Source: Actinocatenispora rupis (GTDB taxonomy: Bacteria; Actinomycetota; Actinomycetes; Mycobacteriales; Micromonosporaceae). Taken from it: DNA of 64,000 nucleotides. The position numbers and the translations under genes were made by a program. The stretch lies in assembly GCF_016861975.1 (NCBI RefSeq), contig NZ_BOMB01000012.1, positions 248,001-312,000 on the forward strand, written 5' to 3'. This document shows, in pieces, positions 41,990 through 51,095 of this stretch (the stretch's first letter is position 1; each line of letters begins with the position of its first letter). The notes under the pieces were generated by a model, which searched no databases, was not told where the DNA came from, and saw nothing but the letters and a program-made list of their open reading frames with translations.

Positions 41990-43570
41990 GTGTCCGAAGC
42001 CGCTTCCTCCGCCGGTTCCGACGTCCGTGCCGTCACCGACGCCCTCGTCGCCCAGGCCGACGCCTCCGGCCACCTCACCTCCGCGGACCTCGCGCGGGTG
42101 CTGGCCGCCGCCGAGGTGACCCCGGCCCAGGGTCGCAAGATCCTCAAGGCCCTCGCCCAGTCGGGTGTGACGGTGGTTGTCGACGGATCGGCCGGCACCA
42201 CCAAGCGCCGCCGGGCCGCCGCCCCCAAGGCGCCGACGCCGGCGCGTCCGGCGACGACCACCCGCTCCACCCCCGCGGCCAAGCCGACCAACGCCGCCAA
42301 GATCACCGAGCCGGTACCGGCCGAGGAGCCGCCCGCCGCCGCGGCGCCGGCGTCCGCCCCGGCCGCCGCGCCGAAGGCTCCCGCGGCGAAGCCGGCCGTC
42401 AAGAAGGCCGCCCCAGCCAAGAAGGCCGCCCCGGCCGCCGAGCCCGCCGACGAGGCCGAGGCCGAGGCGCCCGCCGCCGCACCGGCGCGCAAGGCTGCGG
42501 CGAAGAAGACCACGAAGAAGGCCGCCGCGAAGAAGACGGCCGGGCGTACGAAGAAGGACGGCGACGAGGACGGGCCGGGCGACGACTTCGACTGGGACGA
42601 CGAGGAGTCGGAGGCCCTGCGGCAGGCCCGCAAGGACGCCGAGCTGACCACCTCCGCCGACTCCGTCCGGGCGTACCTGAAGCAGATCGGTCGGGTGCCG
42701 CTGCTGAACGCCGAGCAGGAGGTCGAGCTCGCCAAGCGCATCGAGGCCGGGCTGTACGCCTCCGAGCTGCTCCGCCAGAAGGAGGAGGCCGGCGAGGAGG
42801 TCCCGCTGGAGCTGCGGCGCGAGCTGCGGCAGATCGAGCGGGACGGGGTCCGCGCCAAGGACCACCTGCTGGAGGCCAACCTGCGGCTCGTCGTGTCCAT
42901 CGCGAAGCGGTACACGGGGCGCGGCATGGCCTTCCTCGACCTGATCCAGGACGGAAACCTCGGCCTGGTCCGCGCGGTCGAGAAGTTCGACTACACCAAG
43001 GGCTTCAAGTTCTCGACGTACGCGACGTGGTGGATCCGGCAGGCCATCACCCGCGCCATGGCCGACCAGGCACGTACGATCCGCATCCCGGTGCACATGG
43101 TCGAGGTCATCAACAAGCTGGGCCGGCTCCAGCGCGAACTCCTCCAGTCGATGGGCCGCGAGCCCACCCCCGAGGAGCTGGCGAAGGAAATGGACATCAC
43201 CCCCGAGAAGGTGATGGAGATCCAGCAGTACGCGCGGGAGCCCATCTCGCTCGACCAGACCATCGGCGACGAGGGCGACAGCCAGCTCGGCGACTTCATC
43301 GAGGACTCCGAGGCGGTGTCCGCCGTCGAGGCGGTCTCCTTCTCCCTCTTCCAGAACGAGCTGCAGCAGGTCCTCGGCACCCTGTCCGAGCGCGAGGCCG
43401 GCGTCGTACGGCTGCGGTTCGGGCTGACCGACGGTCAGCCGCGGACGCTCGACGAGATCGGCCAGGCGTTCGGCGTCACCCGCGAGCGCATCCGGCAGAT
43501 CGAGTCGAAGACGATGTCCAAGCTGCGGCACCCGTCCCGGTCGCAGCTGCTGCGCGATTACCTCGAATAG
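41990..43570 (+). CDS. rpoD: Principal sigma factor (HrdB/SigA type)
   Basis: A 526-residue protein from a GTG with GGAAGG upstream. An N-terminal region-1.1-like part is followed by an Ala/Lys/Pro-rich spacer (about 75-200), usual for actinobacterial HrdB/SigA. Region 1.2 begins near 224 ([15 protein letters not shown]). Regions 2.1-2.4 include [16 protein letters not shown] and [16 protein letters not shown]; region 3 and region 4.2 follow ([21 protein letters not shown]). It directs housekeeping transcription and should read TANNNT -10 boxes like those seen throughout this window. A textbook hairpin terminator lies 15 bp downstream. Confidence 0.97.
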   Translation: MSEAASSAGSDVRAVTDALVAQADASGHLTSADLARVLAAAEVTPAQGRKILKALAQSGVTVVVDGSAGTTKRRRAAAPKAPTPARPATTTRSTPAAKPTNAAKITEPVPAEEPPAAAAPASAPAAAPKAPAAKPAVKKAAPAKKAAPAAEPADEAEAEAPAAAPARKAAAKKTTKKAAAKKTAGRTKKDGDEDGPGDDFDWDDEESEALRQARKDAELTTSADSVRAYLKQIGRVPLLNAEQEVELAKRIEAGLYASELLRQKEEAGEEVPLELRRELRQIERDGVRAKDHLLEANLRLVVSIAKRYTGRGMAFLDLIQDGNLGLVRAVEKFDYTKGFKFSTYATWWIRQAITRAMADQARTIRIPVHMVEVINKLGRLQRELLQSMGREPTPEELAKEMDITPEKVMEIQQYAREPISLDQTIGDEGDSQLGDFIEDSEAVSAVEAVSFSLFQNELQQVLGTLSEREAGVVRLRFGLTDGQPRTLDEIGQAFGVTRERIRQIESKTMSKLRHPSRSQLLRDYLE

Positions 43571-43585
43571 GCCGCCAGAACGTCA

Positions 43586-43620
43586 AAAGGGGGTGCGACC
43601 GACCGGGCCGCACCCCCTTT
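43586..43620 (+). terminator. Rho-independent-like terminator after the sigma gene
   Basis: AAAGGGGGTGCG (43586-43597) pairs perfectly with CGCACCCCCTTT (43609-43620) around an 11-base loop. It ends in a short T run and is the clearest terminator in the window. Confidence 0.9.
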
Positions 43621-43685
43621 CCCGTCGCAGAACCAGAAAATCCACGCACCGGTACGGATTGGCGGCGTCCTGCGACCATGCACGC

Positions 43686-44165
43686 ATGGCGGACGCGACG
43701 ACGGAGTCGGCGGAGCTCCGGAACCGGGCCATGGCCCACTGGCAGGTCCTGACCCACGACTGGCGCCGGCGCAAGCTGCGCAACCGGATCGCCTGGAAGC
43801 TGTTCGGGTACGGCAGTGTCGGGTTTCCCGTCCTCGCCGCGGTCCTGGCCGGCCTCCCCCGTACTCCGAGGTGGTGGATCCTCGCCGTCAGTGCCGCCTC
43901 GGCGCTGGCCGCCGGCCTCGTGAACACCATGGGCTGGCACCAGCACTGGAGCCTGTCCCGCGACGTCGAACACCGGCTGCGTACGGAGCGGTTCCTCTTC
44001 GAGCAGGGCGCCGGCCGGTACGGCGACGTCACCGGCGACGAGCGAGCGCGCGCCTTCTCCGTACGGATCGCCGAGATCGGCACGACCGCGGACACCGTGT
44101 GGGCGGTCCACCTCGTCCGTACCGCGACGGCCCTGAAACCCACGGCCGGCGACCAGGTCGAATAG
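43686..44165 (+). CDS. DUF4231-like small membrane protein
   Basis: A 159-residue protein. A charged N-terminal helix (RAMAHWQVLTHDWRRRKLRN) is followed by two membrane segments near 40-57 and 65-83. A cytosolic part (WHQHWSLSRDVEHRLRTERFLFEQGAGRYG) matches the DUF4231/SLATT-like pattern. SLATT-type proteins are sometimes effector components near defence or nucleotide-signalling genes, but no partner is present here. ATG 43686 is chosen; no strong ribosome-binding site is visible. Confidence 0.7.
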   Translation: MADATTESAELRNRAMAHWQVLTHDWRRRKLRNRIAWKLFGYGSVGFPVLAAVLAGLPRTPRWWILAVSAASALAAGLVNTMGWHQHWSLSRDVEHRLRTERFLFEQGAGRYGDVTGDERARAFSVRIAEIGTTADTVWAVHLVRTATALKPTAGDQVE

Positions 44166-44242
44166 GCGGCGGCGCGGGGCACCCGGCCGGTGCCGGGCGA
44201 CGCCGACCGTCCGGGTCGAGGGCCGGGTGGGAGGGCGCGGCG

Positions 44243-44602
44243 TCAGCCCACAACCCGGACCCGGCTGCTGGTGGCCGCGTACGTCCCGTTGATCGGGATG
44301 TCGTCGTCGAGCAGGCCGAACGTGCCGCCGACGTCCTCGTCCGGTTGGCCGTCCTTCCTGAACTCTTGTCCGGCACGATCAGCGGCACGTCGTCCGTCCC
44401 GTACGTGTGGAGCAGCTCGGCGGTGGTGTCGTCGTCGGGCAGGAACAGCCCGGCCGGTCCGCGGTACACGTGCTGCGCGGTACGGCCGTGCGGATGCGGG
44501 TGGTACCGATGGTGGCGGCGGGCTGGTCGATCGTCCCGTGCGGCTCCCCGACGGTGCCGGGCTCGACCATCCGGCGCGGGCCGTCCATGACCGCCGGGAG
44601 CA
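44243..44602 (-). pseudogene. Multicopper oxidase remnant with two frameshifts
   Basis: Three minus-strand frames read in order as a cupredoxin domain. The first is LLPAVMDGPRRMVEPG to DQPAAT. After a shift near 44502-44515 comes YHPHPHGRTAQHVYRGPAGL to DDVPLIVPDK, with the HxH copper-ligand motif. After a second shift near 44362-44367 comes FRKDGQPDEDV to LLDDDIPINGTYAATSSRV and a stop at 44243. Both ends of the normal ~450-residue enzyme are missing. This is a clear dead gene, directly after another damaged gene and near tRNA-Asn. Confidence 0.8.
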
Positions 44603-44604
44603 GA

Positions 44605-45218
44605 TCAGGACGTCGGCCAGCCCGGCCTCCTACCCATGCGTACGAGGAGACGGTCCTGTTCTGTGGCGCCATCCGTCGGCGGTTTCGGGGCAGCGGCGAA
44701 GAATCGGTGCGTCGACGCGTCGTCCACGGGAGTCTCGGCAAGACCGGCGTAGATCGTAGAGATCTCCTGGTTGATCCAGCAGACCAGCTCGTGATCGAGG
44801 ACGTCATCGACCCGCACGGCCCGTGCGAGATCCCAGGTGTGAACGACGGTATCCGTGGTGCGTACCGCGAGCAGCTGCCTGGCGGTGACTCGGCCGAGCG
44901 GGTAGTCGAGAACCTTGTGCAGTGCGCCAGGCTCGGCAAACGCTTCCGCGCACTCGTGTGCCGACTGGGTGAAAGCAGCCATCGGGTCGGTCCCCAGCGC
45001 GTCGACGTTCCGCAGCCGCAGGAACTCGGCGGCCGTACTTCCGCGAAGCAGGCCGACGTAGTTGATGTTGCCTCGCGTCACGTGGTTCACCAGCGCGCGC
45101 ACGCTCCAGTCGGTGCACGGGTCGACCAGTCCCACTGTCCAGACCCCACCCTGGTCAGGACGTTCCTGAACCCGGCGCTGGCGAGGACGAACTTGTCGAT
45201 GACTCCTTCGAGCGCCAT
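44605..45218 (-). pseudogene. TIGR03086-type protein gene with a frameshift
   Basis: From ATG 45218 the frame reads MALEGVIDKFVLASAGFRNV to SGQWDWST. It then continues in another frame as CTDWSVRALVNHVTRGN to the stop at 44605 (ending DRLLVRMGRRPGW). The break is at the GGG at 45119-45121, where one extra base would restore the family motif TPCTDW. The rest is intact, including VRTTDTVVHTWDLARAV. It could be a recent inactivation or a sequencing error in a short C run. The fold is that of maleylpyruvate-isomerase-like metal-binding proteins. Confidence 0.75.
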
Positions 45219-45564
45219 ACGCAGATCTTGAATGCCCCATCGTTGTAACGCTGGCGGCTAACGGACGCGAAGCTGCGCTTCCCGGCGGTGCGTGACGGAG
45301 ATGCGAGCGGCAGGTCGGCTGACCTTTGACCAGCAGGGCACCCGGCCACGGCTAGGCTGCGACGGGCACGCCCGGATCGCCCGTTCGGCCCGGTCTCTGG
45401 CACAGATCCCGCCACGGGCACGCCGCGGCAGGTGTCGCCGTGTCGCAGGTGCCGCCGCCGGAGTCTGCGCCGCACGGGCCGGATCGGGCAGCCCTCGAAA
45501 ACGAGGATGGGACTGGGTTTGCTCGTGAACGTGATCGGCTGCAAGCCGGCGAGCTGAGGGAAAG
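45219..45564. other. 346-bp gene-free stretch next to tRNA-Asn
   Basis: No reading frame here is convincing. It lies directly downstream of the tRNA 3' end on the minus strand, where integrative elements usually insert. TGACCTTTGACC near 45320 is a short direct repeat. I cannot identify an integrase or an att duplication of the tRNA 3' end inside the window. Confidence 0.4.
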
Positions 45565-45637
45565 CTCCCGCGCTTGGACTCGAACCAAGAACCTGCCGGT
45601 TAACAGCCGGCTGCTCTGCCAATTGAGCTACGCGGGA
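45565..45637 (-). tRNA. tRNA-Asn(GTT)
   Basis: A 73-nt cloverleaf can be drawn on the minus strand. The acceptor stem is TCCCGCG/CGCGGGA with discriminator G. The D-arm is GCTC-AATTGGCAG-AGC. The anticodon stem GCCGG/CCGGC has loop CTGTTAA giving anticodon GTT. The T-arm is CTTGG-TTCGAGT-CCAAG. CCA is not encoded. Confidence 0.95.
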
Positions 45638-45830
45638 TCGGGTTGGCCCGCATGGGGCGAACCGACGCGGGTAAGAGTACATGAGGGGTTGCGCTGGTGA
45701 CACAGGGGATCCCCGTCCCACGGCCGAGGGGTTCGCCTCGCTTTGGTCACTCTGAGCGGGCAGGATGGAACGCGCGGCGAGCGCCGGCCGGGCGACGCGC
45801 CGGAGACGTGCCAACTGAGGGGAGTCGGAC

Positions 45831-46154
45831 ATGCGCGCCAAGTGGGTCTTCCTGGCCGGACTGGGTGTCGGGTACGTGCTGGGCAGCCGGGCCGGACGGG
45901 AGCGGTACGAGCAGATCGTGGCGGCGGCCCGCCGGGTGAAGGACAACCCGACGCTGCAGGAGGCCGCCGGGGTCGTACAGGCGCAGGCGGGTCGGTTGGC
46001 GACGACCGGCAAGGACGCGCTCGGCGACCGGATCGCCGACACGAAGCTGGGCCAGACGAGGATCGCGGAGCGGCTGTTCGGCACCGCGCCGTACGAGCCG
46101 GAGCCCGCGGACCAGGGCCACCATCACCGCCGCAACGGCGTCAGCCACAGCTAG
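45831..46154 (+). CDS. YtxH-like small membrane-anchored protein
   Basis: A 107-residue protein with one short hydrophobic segment at the N-terminus (KWVFLAGLGVGYVLGSRAGRERYEQI), followed by a charged amphipathic helix and a His-rich tail (GHHHRRNGVSHS). This build is common in actinobacteria and resembles YtxH-domain stress proteins. ATG 45831 has GAGGGGAG upstream. The role is unknown. Confidence 0.82.
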   Translation: MRAKWVFLAGLGVGYVLGSRAGRERYEQIVAAARRVKDNPTLQEAAGVVQAQAGRLATTGKDALGDRIADTKLGQTRIAERLFGTAPYEPEPADQGHHHRRNGVSHS

Positions 46155-46451
46155 GGCTTTCCGCCCCGCGGCGGACTTGGTTCGACCGCGGGGCAAGGGA
46201 ACGCCCACCGCACCCACCGCCCCCCGGCCGGCACTGAGCGGGCGGCCGGCACTGAGCGGGCGGCCGGGGCTGAGCGGTCCGCGGCAACCACCGCCGGCGG
46301 AGCACCGGCAGTACCACCGCATCACGACCGCGGCACCGACACGGCCCGCGGTACCGACGGCCCGGCCGGGTGCTGAGCGTCCGGCAACCAGCGCCGGCCG
46401 ACACGGATGCCATGGCTGGGCAGCACCACCGCGGGACCACGGGCGAGCCGG
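46155..46451. repeat. Spacer with three tandem 18-bp repeats
   Basis: Units CGGCCGGCACTGAGCGGG at 46225-46242 and 46243-46260 are identical. A third at 46261-46278 differs at 3 of 18 positions. A looser GCTGAGCGTCCGGC-like copy follows near 46371. No gene is seen. The spacer separates a plus-strand gene from the 3' end of the ABC transporter operon. Confidence 0.6.
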
Positions 46452-47243
46452 TCAGGTCAGGAGGAGGCGGGCCATGCGGCGGGCGGCGATCCACAGGCCG
46501 AGCACGACGCAGACCACCAGGTACGCGACGTGGCCGAGCGCGCCGAGGTCCGGGCTGCCGGTGGTGAGGGAGCGGGTGAGGGCGACCCCGTGGTACAGCG
46601 GGGTCAGTTCGACGAGCGGCCGCACCCACGCCGGGTACGCGGACAGGGGCGTGAACGTACCGGCGAACATGAACATCACCATCATGATCACGACGACGTA
46701 GTCGAAGTCCTGCCAGCTGCGCAGGAACGTCGTGAGCGCCATGCCGAGGGCGGCGAACGCGAACCCGATCAGCAGCGCGGCCGGCCAGGCCAGGACCGCC
46801 CACCAGGACGGGGTGAGGCCGAGGACGGCCATCACGCCGAGGAACGCGGCGGAGTAGAGGCCGCTGCGGGCGAGGCACCAGCCGATCTCGCCGAGCGCGA
46901 GTTCGGTGGGCGTGACGGGGGTGGCGAGGACGGCGTCGTACAGCCGCATGTACTTGAGCTTGCCGAAGACGTTGAACGTGGTCTCGGTGAGCGCCGCGTT
47001 CATGGCCTGCACGGCGAGCATCGCGGGCGCCACGAACACCGGGTACGGCACGGTCCCGCCGCCGGGCGCGGGGACGCTGCCGACGAGGTGACCGAGCCCG
47101 ATGCCGAGGGCCAGCAGGTACAGGAAGGGCTCGAAGAAGCCGGACAGCAGCACGATCCAGCCGCGCCGGTGGACGAGGACGTTGCGTTCGACGACGGCGC
47201 CGGCCCGGCGCGGGTCGACCCGCAGCAGCAGCGTGCTCAGCAC
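46452..47243 (-). CDS. ABC-2 type transporter permease
   Basis: A 263-residue protein with six hydrophobic segments and the ABC-2/NodJ-like pattern. The FGKLKYMRLYDAVLATPVTPTEL loop is the cytosolic coupling region, and LVELTPLYHGVALTRSL precedes the last helix. It begins with GTG immediately after the TAG of the first permease gene, with no gap. It probably pairs with that permease and the ATPase to export a lipid-linked glycan or a drug. Confidence 0.9.
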   Translation of the reverse strand: MLSTLLLRVDPRRAGAVVERNVLVHRRGWIVLLSGFFEPFLYLLALGIGLGHLVGSVPAPGGGTVPYPVFVAPAMLAVQAMNAALTETTFNVFGKLKYMRLYDAVLATPVTPTELALGEIGWCLARSGLYSAAFLGVMAVLGLTPSWWAVLAWPAALLIGFAFAALGMALTTFLRSWQDFDYVVVIMMVMFMFAGTFTPLSAYPAWVRPLVELTPLYHGVALTRSLTTGSPDLGALGHVAYLVVCVVLGLWIAARRMARLLLT

Positions 47244-48032
47244 CTAGACCACCAACCGTCGTCGGAACGTGCGGGCGGCGAGCGCGAAGCCCACGCCCGC
47301 CCAGACCGCCAGGTACGCCAGGTGGCCGAGCGCCGGCCACGGGTGCAGCGTGCCGAGGGTCAGGCCGCGGCACAGCTCGACCCCGTGCCACAGCGGCGAC
47401 AGGTACGCCAGCGGCCGGACCGGCGCCGGCAGCTGCGACACCGGGAAGAACACGCCGGAGAACAGCTGCACCGGGATCACCGCGAACCGTTGCAGCACCG
47501 AGAAACCCTGCGCCGAGGACTGCGTCGCGGTGAACGCGAACGTCGGCGCCGCGCACGCCAGCGCGATCAGCCCCCCGACGGGGACGACCGCCACCGCCCA
47601 CGGCGAGTGGACCGTGCCGAACGCGGCCATCACCGCCAGGAACACCACCACCGCCACCAGCGCCCGGAACACCACGAACGCCAGCTGCCCGAGCAGCAGG
47701 TCCACCACGCGCAGCGGCGTCGCCAGCATCGCCTCGTACGTGCGGTCCCACTCGAACTGCGAGAACACCCGGTACGTGGACTCCTCGACGCCGATGGTCA
47801 GCGCCGTCGTGGCGAGCACACCGGGCGCCAGGAAGCTCAGGTACGCGACGCCGAGGTGGTGGCCGCGGTCGACGTAGCCGCCGACGCCGAGGCCGATGCC
47901 GGCCAGGTAGATCACCGGCAGCAGGAAGCTGGAGAACACGGTCGCACGCCACGTCCGCCGATACCCCACCAGGTGGTACGCCAGCACGTGCGCGGCCCTG
48001 CCCCGCGGCACCGCCCGTACGGTCGTGGCCAT
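47244..48032 (-). CDS. ABC-2 type transporter permease
   Basis: A 262-residue protein homologous to the next permease. It has six hydrophobic segments, the coupling loop FSQFEWDRTYEAMLATPLRVVDL and a late LAYLSPLWHGVELCRGL. The ATG overlaps the ATPase stop by one base (TGATG). Two different permeases suggest a heterodimeric membrane domain. The order ATPase, permease, permease resembles NodIJ-type exporters with a duplicated permease. Confidence 0.9.
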   Translation of the reverse strand: MATTVRAVPRGRAAHVLAYHLVGYRRTWRATVFSSFLLPVIYLAGIGLGVGGYVDRGHHLGVAYLSFLAPGVLATTALTIGVEESTYRVFSQFEWDRTYEAMLATPLRVVDLLLGQLAFVVFRALVAVVVFLAVMAAFGTVHSPWAVAVVPVGGLIALACAAPTFAFTATQSSAQGFSVLQRFAVIPVQLFSGVFFPVSQLPAPVRPLAYLSPLWHGVELCRGLTLGTLHPWPALGHLAYLAVWAGVGFALAARTFRRRLVV

Positions 48033-48979
48033 CAGTCCACCAACGTGCGGCCGGTGAGGCGGAGGAACACGTCCTCCAGGCTGCTGCGGCGTACCAGAAC
48101 GGACATGGGCTCGACGCCGCGGTCGGTGACGGCGGTGACGGTGGCGTCGCCGTCGGCGGTGTAGAGCAGCAGCCGGTCCGGCAGCACCTCGACGCGGTCG
48201 GCCAGCCCGGTCAGCGTGTCGGCGATGTCCCGGCCGCGCGCGCCGTCCAGGTCGGCGAGGTCGAACCGCAGCTCGACGACCTCGCGCGTGGAGAAGCGCG
48301 CGATGAGGGCGGACGGGGAGCCCTCGGCGACGATCCGGCCGCCGTCCATCACGACCAGCCGGTCGCAGAGCTGCTCGGCCTCGTCCATGTAGTGCGTGGT
48401 CAGCACGAGGGTGACGCCGCGCTGCTTCAACCGGTACAGCCGCTCCCAGACCAGGTGACGCGCCTGCGGGTCGAGGCCGGTGGTCGGCTCGTCGAGCAGC
48501 ACCAGCTCCGGCTCGTTCACCAGCGAACGGGCGATCGTCAGCCGCCGCTTCATGCCGCCCGACAGCGGCTCCACCCGGTCCCCCGCCCGGTCCGCCAGCT
48601 GTACGAAGTCCAGCAGCTCGGCCGCGCGGCGCTGCGCCACCGCGCGCGGAATGCCGAAGTAGCGTGCGTAGATCGTGAGGTTCTCCAGCACCGTCAGCTC
48701 GACGTCCAGACTGTCCTGTTGCGGGACGACGCCGAGCCGGGCGCGGATCTGCGGGCCGTGGCTGGCGGCGTCCAGCCCGAGGATGCTCAGCCGGCCCTCG
48801 GAGGGCGGGGACACGCAGCCGATCATGCGCATCGTCGAACTCTTGCCCGCCCCGTTCGGCCCGAGGAAGCCGAACGCCTCACCCCGCCGTACACCGAGGT
48901 CGATGCCGGCGACCGCGGTGAAGTCGCCGAACCGCTTCACCAGCCCGGTCGCCGAGATCAGGTACCCGTCGCCGCCCAC
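48032..48979 (-). CDS. ABC transporter ATP-binding protein (NodI-like)
   Basis: A 315-residue ATPase. Walker A is GPNGAGKSS, the Q loop is GVVPQQDSLD, the signature is LSGGMKRRL, Walker B is LVLLDEPTTGLD, and the switch His is in TTHYMDEAE. The C-terminal ~80 residues form the extra domain of the DrrA/NodI group (SSLEDVFLRLTGR). GTG 48979 lies 7 bp after TAGGGT (48992-48987), so the message is probably leaderless. It powers the two permeases encoded next. The substrate is unknown. Confidence 0.93.
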   Translation of the reverse strand: MGGDGYLISATGLVKRFGDFTAVAGIDLGVRRGEAFGFLGPNGAGKSSTMRMIGCVSPPSEGRLSILGLDAASHGPQIRARLGVVPQQDSLDVELTVLENLTIYARYFGIPRAVAQRRAAELLDFVQLADRAGDRVEPLSGGMKRRLTIARSLVNEPELVLLDEPTTGLDPQARHLVWERLYRLKQRGVTLVLTTHYMDEAEQLCDRLVVMDGGRIVAEGSPSALIARFSTREVVELRFDLADLDGARGRDIADTLTGLADRVEVLPDRLLLYTADGDATVTAVTDRGVEPMSVLVRRSSLEDVFLRLTGRTLVD

Positions 48980-49061
48980 GGCCCGGACCCTAGCCCGGGG
49001 ATACGACGGAACAAAGGCCAATCCGCCGCGGGCCGCCGGGCGCCGTTGATAGCTTGGCCGC

Positions 49062-50057
49062 ATGGTCGAGTCGGCGAGCGACGAAACGGTACTCCGGGAG
49101 GCCGTCGCGCTGGCCTCGCTGGCACCGTCGATCCACAACACGCAGCCGTGGCAGTGGATCGTGCACCCCGAACAGGCCGAGCTGTACGCCGACCGGGAAC
49201 GGCAGCTGACCGCCACCGACCCGGACGGCCGGTCGCTGATGCTCAGCTGCGGGGTGGCGTTGCAGCACGCGCAGGTGGCGCTCGCCGCGGCCGGCCACCC
49301 GCCGGAGGTCGAGCGGCTGCCCGACCCCGGCCAGCCCGACCTGCTCGCCCGGATCCGCCTCGGTACGCCCGCGCCGGCCGGCCCCGACCTGGTCCGCGAG
49401 TACCAGTCGATGTTGATCCGGCACACCGACCGGCGACCGTTCGCGCCGCAGTACCCGCCGCAGGACGCGCTGGACGAGCTGACCTCGGTCGCCGAGGACG
49501 CCGGCGCACACCTCCACCTGGTACGCCCGGACCAGGTCACCCTGGTGAACCTGCTGGTCAGCCGGGCCGGCGGGATCGAGGGCGACGACCCCGAGTACCG
49601 GGCGGAGCTGGCCGCCTGGACACACCGCGACTCCGCCGACGGGCTCCCGCCGGACGTGCTGCCCTCCGACGAGCCGCGCCGGGTACCGATCCGCGACTTC
49701 ACCCCGGACGACGACGCCGAGCCCACCGAGGTACCCGACGCGCCGCCCGTCGCCGACGAGTACGCCCGCTACGCGGTGCTGCACGGGGACCGCGACGACG
49801 AACCGCACTGGCTGCGCGGCGGCGAGGCGCTCGGCGCCGTACTGCTCGCCGCGGTCCGGCTCGGCCTCGCCACCTCGCCGTTCTCCGACCCGGTCGAGGT
49901 CATGGCCACCCGGGAGAAGCTGGCCCGCGACATCCTGGCCGGCCTGGGCCACCCGTACCTGGTGCTCCGGTTCGGGGTGGCGAGCCCCGAGGCACCGCCC
50001 CCACCGCGGACGCCGCGCCGGCCGGCGGACGAGACCACCCGCGTCGAGCCGGAGTGA
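49062..50057 (+). CDS. Acg-family nitroreductase-like flavoprotein
   Basis: A 331-residue protein with the Acg (Rv2032-like) layout: a start reading AVALASLAPSIHNTQPWQW, then ADRERQLTATDPDGRSLMLSCG, and a degenerate second nitroreductase half. It contains RHTDRRPFAP and a C-terminal GLATSPFSDPVEV. In Mycobacterium tuberculosis such proteins belong to the hypoxia (DosR) regulon and bind FMN but lack normal turnover. A TAGCTT box 6 bp before the ATG fits a leaderless mRNA. Divergent from the ABC operon. Confidence 0.85.
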   Translation: MVESASDETVLREAVALASLAPSIHNTQPWQWIVHPEQAELYADRERQLTATDPDGRSLMLSCGVALQHAQVALAAAGHPPEVERLPDPGQPDLLARIRLGTPAPAGPDLVREYQSMLIRHTDRRPFAPQYPPQDALDELTSVAEDAGAHLHLVRPDQVTLVNLLVSRAGGIEGDDPEYRAELAAWTHRDSADGLPPDVLPSDEPRRVPIRDFTPDDDAEPTEVPDAPPVADEYARYAVLHGDRDDEPHWLRGGEALGAVLLAAVRLGLATSPFSDPVEVMATREKLARDILAGLGHPYLVLRFGVASPEAPPPPRTPRRPADETTRVEPE

Positions 50058-50121
50058 ACCCGGCGAAGATCACCCGCCCGGCCCGTTGTCCGGCCCGCCG
50101 CGCGGATGGCAGCGTGGGCGC

Positions 50122-50967
50122 GTGACCACCGAGATCCTGCGCTACGCGGCGTTCACCGCCGACCCGGCCGGCGGCAACCTGGCCGGCGTCGTCCTCGACG
50201 CGTCCGCCCTCGACGACGCCGCCATGCTCGCCATCGCCGCCGACGTCGGCTACTCCGAGACCGCGTTCGTCACCGGCGGCGACCCCGCCACCCGCCGCTA
50301 CCGCCTCCGGTACTTCAGCCCCCGCGTCGAGGTCGCGTTCTGCGGCCACGCGACCGTCGCGACGGCCGTCGCGCTCGCCGAACGCACCGGACCCGGCGAC
50401 CTGACCTTCGACACCCCGGCCGGCGAGATCGTCACCGCCACCTCGACCGACGGCACCGGCCCCGCCCGCGCCACCATGACCAGCGTGCCCACCCGCTCCC
50501 GCCCCGCCACCGACGACGAACTCGCCGACACCCTGCGCGCCCTGCGCTGGCCCGCCGCCGACCTCGACCCGGCCCTCCCGCCACACGTCGCGTACGGCGG
50601 GAACGAGCACCTCGTCCTCGCCGCCGCCGACCGCGCCCGCCTCGCCGACCTCGCGTACGACGTCGACGGACTCACCGACGTCATGACCCGGTACGGCTGG
50701 ACCACCGTGCACCTCGTCTGGCGCGAGACCGACGAGGTGTACCACGCGCGCGACCCGTTCCCGGTCGGCGGTGTCGTCGAAGACGCCGCCACGGGCGCCG
50801 CGGCCGCCGCGTTCGGCGGCTACCTGCGCACCCTCGGCCTCGTACCCGCCGGGCCCGTCACCATCCGGCAGGGCGAGGACATGGGCCGCCCCAGCGAACT
50901 CGTCGTCCACGCCGACCCCACCGACCCCCGGGTACGCGTCACCGGCGCCGCCGTCCCCACCGCCTGA
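50122..50967 (+). CDS. PhzF-family isomerase-like protein
   Basis: A 281-residue protein with the two-domain diaminopimelate-epimerase-like fold of the PhzF family. The catalytic Glu46 is in DVGYSETAFV. YFSPRVEVAFCGHATVATA and the late VEDAATGAAAAAFGGYL are family signatures. The start is GTG 50122. No other phenazine genes are nearby, so phenazine synthesis is not implied. Confidence 0.9.
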   Translation: MTTEILRYAAFTADPAGGNLAGVVLDASALDDAAMLAIAADVGYSETAFVTGGDPATRRYRLRYFSPRVEVAFCGHATVATAVALAERTGPGDLTFDTPAGEIVTATSTDGTGPARATMTSVPTRSRPATDDELADTLRALRWPAADLDPALPPHVAYGGNEHLVLAAADRARLADLAYDVDGLTDVMTRYGWTTVHLVWRETDEVYHARDPFPVGGVVEDAATGAAAAAFGGYLRTLGLVPAGPVTIRQGEDMGRPSELVVHADPTDPRVRVTGAAVPTA

Positions 50968-51095
50968 CCGCACTCTCCCGTACGGCCCGCGCCGCCCCGG
51001 CATACCGCGGGTTCCGGTGAGCCGGCCCAGCCACCGCCCGGCGCCACTCCGCTGTGTCGGTGTCGGCGAGCCGGATCCGGTACGGCGGCTCAGGG

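Noticed and set aside
44190-44759. Plus-strand ORF in the degraded region
   Set aside because: It is opposite the multicopper oxidase remnant, whose HPHPHG motif and order of fragments explain the sequence better.
45565-45637. Attachment site of an intact integrative element
   Set aside because: No integrase, excisionase or second copy of the tRNA 3' end was seen in the window, so only a decayed region is reported.
50122-50967. Phenazine biosynthesis cluster
   Set aside because: Only a PhzF-like protein is present; the family is broad and no other phenazine genes are nearby.
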